From: Bacillota bacterium | GTDB taxonomy: Bacteria; Bacillota; Clostridia; Christensenellales; UMGS416 | Length of the DNA stretch: 64,000 nt | Assembly (NCBI GenBank): GCA_023421955.1 | Contig: JAEZSE010000023.1 | Location: 68,485-132,484, forward strand | Direction: 5' to 3' | In this document: positions 59,542 through 64,000 of the stretch, piece after piece | How positions within the stretch are numbered: position 1 is the stretch's first letter | Layout of the letters: each line of letters opens with the position of its first letter | Position numbers and translations under genes: made by a program | Notes under the pieces: model-generated | Database searches by the model: none | What the model was told of the DNA's origin: nothing | Seen by the model: the letters and a program-made list of their open reading frames with translations, nothing else

Positions 59542-60600
59542 TTACGAAATATCTTTCAGTTTTGTATCCGGTTCATGATACCGGCGGTAAAAATGCGTCA
59601 ATGTTGTATGCGTAAATAACCTGTTCAATGGTCGGATTCTCGTGAACCAGGACAAGACGTAATATGCACACGAGATTCTAACCAGATAGCCAAGATAATC
59701 AATGATCGCTTTTATATAAGCATCTCCTATATCCAGGCTCAATAGTTCATTCACAAAATCCAGCACATATGAGGAAATAGGTATTGTTATCAGTATGTAT
59801 AATAGAACAGCAAATAAGTGGCTTGCCTCTATCGCCTTTTCGGGGCAATACCCCATACATCGCATGCAGTTTTCACATGCCAATCTCCAGTAGGGACGGG
59901 GGGTTCTCCGCCCTATCATTTTTATCGCCTTTTTGGGGCAGCTCCTGGCACAAAGTCCGCAGCCAGTGCATCGATCTGAGGCGAAGAACAGCTTTGCCAG
60001 GAAAAATCGGACGAACACCATGTATATGAAAGATAACGGGAGCAACGCAAGACCTAAGAGCAGATCCGGAACACCCCAAAACACCTTCCCCCCAGCGAGT
60101 ATACTGTTTATGAAAATGCCCGCTTTATCCTTTGCTTGATCAAGTATGATTCTCGAGCTGGCTTCACTGAGGCCGGAATGCACATTCATCATATTTGCTG
60201 GCATATCCAACCCCATAACTCCACGAATGCCATATCCTTTGAGCAAAAGGATCAAGGCAATCAAATAAGCAGCCGACCCTTCAAAGCCGCGGAAAGGAGC
60301 TGAATCAATCACCAGTGCTCCTTTGGTTGCCACAACACAAACGTGCAGTCCTTCCCCGCACGGCAGAAGCAAAGCGTGCCGGATTACTTGCCATGGCGCT
60401 GTAAAGCCATAGGTCGGATAAACGAACCCCAGCAGGATAGTTGAATGAGCATCGGCAGCCGCGATGTCATGATGCCCAGTGATTTGCTCCAGTTCGGAGG
60501 CAGTTCCTTTCTGCTGGGCTGCTTCTTTCATCCATACTGCAGCCCTATATGAATTCCCGGTCCCGCTCATGAATTTGAGTCTTAACAACTGATACTCCAT
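59542..60600 (-). CDS. EFR1 family ferredoxin (flavodoxin-fold plus 2[4Fe-4S])
   Basis: A 352-residue protein: an N-terminal flavodoxin-like fold with the phosphate loop 'FMSGTGNSYRAAVWM', membrane-associated helices ('LLLGLALLPLSFIYMVFVRFFLA'), then two ferredoxin motifs 'CTGCGLCARSCPKKAI' and 'CENCMRCMGYCPEKAI' and a hydrophobic C-terminus. The layout is that of EFR1 ferredoxins. It probably carries low-potential electrons at the membrane. It has visibly lower GC than its surroundings and belongs to the foreign three-gene cassette. Confidence 0.9.
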   Translation of the reverse strand: MEYQLLRLKFMSGTGNSYRAAVWMKEAAQQKGTASELEQITGHHDIAAADAHSTILLGFVYPTYGFTAPWQVIRHALLLPCGEGLHVCVVATKGALVIDSAPFRGFEGSAAYLIALILLLKGYGIRGVMGLDMPANMMNVHSGLSEASSRIILDQAKDKAGIFINSILAGGKVFWGVPDLLLGLALLPLSFIYMVFVRFFLAKLFFASDRCTGCGLCARSCPKKAIKMIGRRTPRPYWRLACENCMRCMGYCPEKAIEASHLFAVLLYILITIPISSYVLDFVNELLSLDIGDAYIKAIIDYLGYLVRISCAYYVLSWFTRIRPLNRLFTHTTLTHFYRRYHEPDTKLKDIS

Positions 60601-60609
60601 GTTGCCGCC

Positions 60610-61413
60610 CTACCGATAATTCATCATCAAATAATCCCTCAGAAAATATGGGAAACGCGCAAAACTGCTGTACATGCAGGGAACCGCGACTTCATAGCGG
60701 GATTTTAGCTGTTCTTTTTCGATAATATCGCAAATGGCTTCGGCTGCCTCCTTAGGGAGCGTATAAGACTGCTTTTCCTTGTGTTTGGCATCAAGGGCAT
60801 ATAAGCGTTCGTATACAGAAGCGGGATTTTTCATCCATTTGTCTGATTGTATCTCCATGGTTTCGAAAAACCTGGTTTGAATTGGCCCCGGTTCGATAAC
60901 CGTCACTTGAATGTTATGATTATGCAGCTCATAGCGAAGAGCATCACTGATTGCCTCTACTGCATGCTTTGAAGCGCAATATGCCCCGTTTATCGGTTGG
61001 GTGAATTTCCCCGATATTGATCCGATATTGACAATTCTTCCGAAATGGTTCATACGCATGATAGGCACAACAGCTTGAATCATATTGATTATGCCGAATA
61101 CATTCACATCAAACATGCTTTTGATGCTTTCGAGGTTTATCTCCTCTAAGGCTCCCCTAACAGAATAACCTGCATTATTGACTAAAATATCGACCCTTTG
61201 ATATCTTGAGACGGCTTCCTTTACTGCTTGCGATATCGACTCTTTATCTGTGACATCAAGCGGCAGTTTAAGAGATACCGGCAGATCTTCCAAAGTCGCC
61301 ACGTCTCTGGCGGTTGCGATGACTTCATAACCTCTGCAAGCCAGAAGCAAACTGAGCTCTCTGCCTATCCCTGAAGAACACCCTGTAATCAACACGACCT
61401 TTTTGTTTTTCAT
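60610..61413 (-). CDS. Short-chain dehydrogenase/reductase (SDR)
   Basis: A 267-residue classical SDR: NAD(P) motif 'VVLITGCSSGIGRELSLLLACRGYEVIATARD' (TGxxxGIG, residue 9), 'ILVNNAGYS' and catalytic 'GSISG…YCASKHAV' (S, YxxxK). It would reduce or oxidise an alcohol or ketone with NAD(P). ATG 61413 has GGAG 9 bp upstream; an upstream ATG at 61428 is less well placed. Base composition is AT-richer than neighbours. It is 9 bp from the ferredoxin gene. Confidence 0.92.
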   Translation of the reverse strand: MKNKKVVLITGCSSGIGRELSLLLACRGYEVIATARDVATLEDLPVSLKLPLDVTDKESISQAVKEAVSRYQRVDILVNNAGYSVRGALEEINLESIKSMFDVNVFGIINMIQAVVPIMRMNHFGRIVNIGSISGKFTQPINGAYCASKHAVEAISDALRYELHNHNIQVTVIEPGPIQTRFFETMEIQSDKWMKNPASVYERLYALDAKHKEKQSYTLPKEAAEAICDIIEKEQLKSRYEVAVPCMYSSFARFPYFLRDYLMMNYR

Positions 61414-61471
61414 GATAACGATCTCCATATAGAATTATGTCTCAATATATTCTATATGAAGCACCATTTCA

Positions 61472-62059
61472 TTATCTTTTGTTAAGAGCAGACTTATTTT
61501 TGATTCTACTTAATGATACAGGCGTAATTCCCAGATAGGATGCGAGGTGATATTGCTTTACCCGTTTTTCCAACCCGGGATATTGGTTTATGAATTGCTC
61601 GTAGCGTTCTGTGCTGTTTAATGATTTGAAGCTGCAGGCATGGTCCTCCTTCATGATCAAAGCATCATCGAGCACTCTCTTGTAAAAGGAAAGCAACAAG
61701 GTGCTGCTATTTATCACATCCTCAAAGTCAGAAATCCTGGCTGCAAGAATCTCACAATCCTCCAATGCCTGTATGCTATACATGGAATTTTCGTGGGTGA
61801 CATAAGCCTTATAAGAGAAAAGCATGGAACCTTCCGGATAAAAATGCTTTGTAATATCATTCCCTTTATCATCGATAAAGTAGGTGCGAAAAAGACCCTT
61901 CTTAACCATCGCCAATTCTACAGATGGTTCGCCTTGCTTCAAAAAGTACAAGTCGCGCTTTATCGTCTTTTGAACAAAAATGCTCTGCAAAAGAGCAACG
62001 CAAGCATCGTCAAGCGTGATTCCATTTTCGTTGAAATATTTCAAGTTACTAGGATTCAT
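61472..62059 (-). CDS. Crp/Fnr family transcriptional regulator
   Basis: A 195-residue regulator: an N-terminal cyclic-nucleotide-binding-type beta barrel ('QSIFVQKTIKRDLYFLKQGEPSVELAMVKKGLFRTYFIDDKGNDITKHFYPEGSMLF') and a short C-terminal helix–turn–helix ('YHLASYLGITPVSLSRIKNK'). There are no cysteine clusters as in FNR. It probably controls the SDR and EFR1 genes downstream, 58 bp away. ATG 62059 follows GAGGA. It is AT-rich. Confidence 0.87.
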   Translation of the reverse strand: MNPSNLKYFNENGITLDDACVALLQSIFVQKTIKRDLYFLKQGEPSVELAMVKKGLFRTYFIDDKGNDITKHFYPEGSMLFSYKAYVTHENSMYSIQALEDCEILAARISDFEDVINSSTLLLSFYKRVLDDALIMKEDHACSFKSLNSTERYEQFINQYPGLEKRVKQYHLASYLGITPVSLSRIKNKSALNKR

Positions 62060-62091
62060 CTGATCCTCACCCATTCCAATCATCTCTGCAT

Positions 62092-62167
62092 GAGCCCCCT
62101 GCCATCTGCTCTATCGCACCGCTACGGTACGATGTGAGGCCATCCCCCCTTCAAAAGGGGGGTGTTT
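62092..62167. repeat. Hairpin repeat element, copy 4
   Basis: AGCCCCCTGCCATC, hairpin-forming ATCGCACCGCTACGGTACGATGT, GCCATCCCCCCTTCAAAAGGGGGG. The core closely matches copy 63781–63858, which has GCACCGCCGCGGTGC in the hairpin. It lies just upstream of the Crp gene. Confidence 0.75.
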
Positions 62168-62211
62168 ATCTCGTTCTATCTTGCTAACGTGTGTGAGAGC
62201 AAGAACGGAAT

Positions 62212-62259
62212 GCATCCCCCTTGTGAAGGGGGATACCGGCGCAGCCGGAGGGGGATTCA
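62212..62259. repeat. Hairpin repeat element, copy 5
   Basis: CATCCCCCTTGTGAAGGGGGATA, hairpin CCGGC(GCA)GCCGG, AGGGGGATTC: a shorter member of the same family, directly downstream (minus-strand sense) of the second T-box. Confidence 0.7.
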
Positions 62260-62303
62260 ACACTGCCGTAGCCAAAGGGCGCTGGCGGAACCTACAGGGG
62301 AAA

Positions 62304-62588
62304 AACAAAAACCCCGCCCCTATCGCAGGGGCGAGGTTTCTCGCCGTACCACCCTGTTTCGCCATGCCTCCAAAAGGAAGGCATAACCTCATGCCGCGGC
62401 ATTCACCGCGTCGCGCGCTAACGGGCGCTGCCGCCCCGGCTTCAGGCTTACTTTCGCGTTCGGCCGGGGATGCTCGGGGGCCATGTTCGTTCCCGCTGCG
62501 CTGCCGGGTCTCAGCCGCTCCGGCTCTCTGTCTAGCGCATGTTGGAAGTACTCTTCCCGTCATCGCTGAAATAGTCTGACCTATTTCA
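62304..62588 (-). promoter_or_regulatory. Second methionine T-box leader, upstream of the Crp–SDR–EFR1 cassette
   Basis: Base for base nearly identical to the metG leader at 59154–59434 (roughly eight differences in about 280), with the same GAAC-ATG-G specifier, T-box CAGGGTGGTACGGCG and terminator. It lies after the GNAT gene and before the cassette. Whether it still controls those genes is unknown, as a hairpin repeat and about 220 bp separate it from the Crp start. Confidence 0.9.
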
Positions 62589-62594
62589 TAGTGA

Positions 62595-62623
62595 ATTATA
62601 GGGTTTTCGGGCTTTTGTGTCAA
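62595..62623 (-). promoter_or_regulatory. Consensus promoter of the second T-box leader
   Basis: TTGACA, 17 bp, TATAAT on the minus strand (62623–62595), with one spacer change from the metG copy. It lies directly before the leader and 17 bp before the GNAT stop is reached on the plus strand. Confidence 0.92.
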
Positions 62624-62639
62624 GAATTGGATCAGGACC

Positions 62640-63407
62640 TCAGCCCAGGTCGCAGAAGTTCACTTCCAGATCAGGCAGCTGCCGAAAGCCGAGGCGCAGC
62701 GCGAGGTTCACCGAAGGGGTGTTATAGTCCCAGCAGCTCCAGTGTGGTGTGACACCTGCAGCCAGGCAGTTGCGGATAAACTGTGCGCAGGCATGCAGCG
62801 CCAGGCCCTTGCGGCGGTGGGCCTCCGCAGTGTCCACGCCGATCTCCGCCATGGCCAACCCGGTGAACCCGGCATAACACCGGCTCACCAATTCACCGCC
62901 GCAAAACACGCCGGCATCGGGCTTGCCCTCCGAAAGGGTTCGCAGCGCATAGCCCTCCGGCAGCGGTGGCAATGCAACCATGGCATTCTGAAACGCGGCA
63001 GCCTCAAAGGCAAAGTTGTGCCGCCGGATGCGGAACCCGCCGCGCTCTCCAAGCTTCCGGTCCAGCAGCGTTTGCCAGCCGTCGCTTGTGGAAAACAGGA
63101 TCACTTGCCTGTCACCGGGTGCGCGCGCCGGGAGCACTTGATTGATGAGATGGGCCAGCACGACGTCGGTAAAGCTGGCTTCGGCATTGCCAGCGAAGTA
63201 GCCGTAGCACTCGTCGCCCAGCATCCAGCAAGCCTGTGGGTTTGCAGGGTCGTCTACAAACACCTTGCCGTCACCACTTTCGCGGAGCGCATCCATCTGG
63301 ATGGCGGCCAGATTCAGGGTGGCATACCACGGCGCCACCTTGTGGTAGTCCGTGGGGTCAAGCAGGAAAAGGCCATTCGGATTGGTTTGTTTATTTTGCT
63401 TCATCAT
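62640..63407 (-). CDS. GNAT family N-acetyltransferase
   Basis: A 255-residue protein of the two-part GNAT group: an N-terminal region ('LFLLDPTDYHKVAPWYATLNLAAIQMDALRESGDGKVFVDDPANPQACWM') and a C-terminal GNAT core ('VSRCYAGFTGLAMAEIGVDTAEAHRRKGLALHACAQFIRNC', ending 'LALRLGFRQLPDLEVNFCDL') with the acetyl-CoA loop RRKGLA. The substrate is unknown. GAGGAG precedes the ATG ATG start. Its last codons are repeated upstream of metG. Confidence 0.88.
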   Translation of the reverse strand: MMKQNKQTNPNGLFLLDPTDYHKVAPWYATLNLAAIQMDALRESGDGKVFVDDPANPQACWMLGDECYGYFAGNAEASFTDVVLAHLINQVLPARAPGDRQVILFSTSDGWQTLLDRKLGERGGFRIRRHNFAFEAAAFQNAMVALPPLPEGYALRTLSEGKPDAGVFCGGELVSRCYAGFTGLAMAEIGVDTAEAHRRKGLALHACAQFIRNCLAAGVTPHWSCWDYNTPSVNLALRLGFRQLPDLEVNFCDLG

Positions 63408-63618
63408 GATTGATTCTCCTCATCAAAATTGAAGGCCGCAAGGTGTTCCCCTGCGGCCCGGATGTGTCATGAGCAGCCTCCGCGCAGCTGGCCGCGCTGG
63501 GGCTCATTCGGGGCAGGGTTGCCGGAGAGCGTGGGGTACGCAAAGCTGGCGCAGGACAACTGCGCTTGAGCTTGCGATTCCACTGTGAGCTCCATTGGTT
63601 ACAAACCATGCCTCCGTA
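63408..63618. other. Gene-free stretch upstream of GNAT
   Basis: No ORF of note. The stretch is GC-rich and holds only the GNAT ribosome site and, presumably, its promoter, which I could not place. It leads into the repeat-rich window end. Confidence 0.4.
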
Positions 63619-63720
63619 AAATCCCCCCTGGCCCTGAAGGGCCATCCCACCACTCCCCCCACACACTTGTGGGGGGACAGCCATCGTAGATGGCAGGGGG
63701 GGATGTTAAGGGAGGGTAGG
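63619..63720. repeat. Hairpin repeat element, copy 6 (long form)
   Basis: AATCCCCCCT, hairpin GGCCC(TGAA)GGGCC, CATCCCACCACTCCCCCCACACACTTGTGGGGGGA, hairpin CCATC(GTA)GATGG, CAGGGGGGAT, GGGAGGGTAGGGA. It combines two hairpins with long C/G runs and seems to be two units back to back. Confidence 0.75.
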
Positions 63721-63780
63721 GATTGGTTTTTATCACAAATATTGTCTTTCCCCTGGCATCCCATGTCAAGGGGGGAGTTT

Positions 63781-63858
63781 AATCCCCCCTGGCATCTGCT
63801 CTATTGCACCGCCGCGGTGCAATGTGATGCCATCCCCCCTTATTAAGGGAGGGTAGGG
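63781..63858. repeat. Hairpin repeat element, copy 7
   Basis: AATCCCCCCTGGCATCTGCTC, hairpin TTGCACCGCC/GCGGTGCAA, TGTGATGCCATCCCCCCTT, AAGGGAGGGTAGGGA. The GGCATC/GATGCC pair encloses the inner hairpin. Its core matches copy 4 upstream of Crp. Confidence 0.8.
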
Positions 63859-63889
63859 AGAAAGGGCACAACAACTTGAATCGAACTGA

Positions 63890-64000
63890 TCCCCACCCCC
63901 TCTATTAGGGGGGGACGCCGCTCACAAGCGGCAGGGGGGATTTCTTTGGGATGCAGCTCGCAGGCGGCAGGGGGGATCGCCCTCAGGTGACGGGGGGATT
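63890..64000. repeat. Hairpin repeat elements, copies 8 and 9 (cut by window end)
   Basis: CCCACCCCCTCTATTAGGGGGGGA, hairpin CGCCGCT(CACA)AGCGGC, AGGGGGGATT; then GCAGCTCGCAGGCGGCAGGGGGGAT and GCCCTCAGGTGACGGGGGGATT. At least two further units abut, the last running to the window edge. Confidence 0.65.

Noticed and set aside
62111..62623. Minus-strand ORF of 170 codons across the second T-box
   Set aside because: It is the T-box leader and hairpin repeats read as codons; a parallel ORF appears in the metG leader copy.
58969..64000. CRISPR array
   Set aside because: Repeats are unevenly spaced, vary inside, occur in both orientations and have no unique spacers of constant length.

Overview
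The window looks like chromosomal DNA from a motile, GC-rich member of the Bacillota, probably a Clostridia-type anaerobe. Evidence for this is the mre–rod cell-shape operon with Maf and a DUF4321 protein, a Bacillus-type late flagellar operon (flhO/flhP–yvyF–flgM–flgN–flgK–flgL–DUF6470–fliW–csrA–flagellin), SigD-type promoters, T-box leaders, a giant 2-hydroxyacyl-CoA dehydratase activase, an EFR1-type ferredoxin, and no obvious aerobic respiration genes. The exact lineage cannot be fixed from this sequence.

Layout. 1–4.5 kb: end of an ABC exporter (ATPase plus ABC-2 permease), then typA/bipA followed by an MmcQ/YjbR protein, a GNAT acetyltransferase and a VOC protein. 4.5–10.7 kb: a methyltransferase-like protein with degenerate catalytic motifs, divergent to a cysteine-cluster protein, then a 1,433-residue BadF-type activase. 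10.7–14.8 kb: MBL hydrolase–comEC–holA, all on the minus strand and overlapping; the ComEC C-terminal MBL domain seems to have lost its metal ligands. 14.8–20.7 kb: two paired nucleotidyltransferase-fold proteins, a two-component system, an acyltransferase and a membrane protein. 20.7–23.5 kb: a palindromic repeat, a cysteine-rich J-domain protein coupled to a DUF5685 protein, and a diacylglycerol kinase. 23.5–31.6 kb: the shape/division operon DUF4321–maf–mreB–mreC–mreD–PBP2–minD–rodA. 31.7–34.5 kb: two lipoproteins built from three related DUF2927-like units, and tRNA-Val(GAC). 34.5–37.2 kb: PadR–DUF1700–DUF4097–DUF4097. 37.5–46.2 kb: flagellin and the late flagellar operon, then rpsU. 46.6–51.9 kb: serine hydrolase, aldo/keto reductase, Gfo/Idh/MocA oxidoreductase, a zinc-ribbon membrane protein and a phosphatase. 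52–55.5 kb: an ECF sigma factor with a large membrane-anchored partner, then a DUF6544 protein behind a palindromic operator. 55.5–59.5 kb: TatD-associated radical SAM protein, TatD and MetRS with a methionine T-box leader. 59.5–64 kb: an AT-richer cassette (Crp/Fnr regulator, SDR, EFR1 ferredoxin), a second near-identical T-box, a GNAT gene, and many short hairpin repeats.

The most striking structure is at 59.15–62.68 kb. A roughly 365-bp segment (3' end of a GNAT gene, consensus promoter, whole methionine T-box) occurs twice as a direct repeat, and the AT-rich three-gene cassette lies between the copies. The upstream copy still abuts the intact GNAT gene; the copy in front of metG keeps only an 11-codon remnant of it. 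This suggests that duplication or insertion placed a foreign redox/regulatory cassette between a GNAT gene and metG, and put a Met-tRNA-sensing leader in front of the cassette. Other points of note are the short elements with variable but always self-complementary stems (55.6, 59.0, 62.1–62.3 and 63.6–64.0 kb), and a shared structured motif at 37.4 and 48.15 kb that no gene explains.
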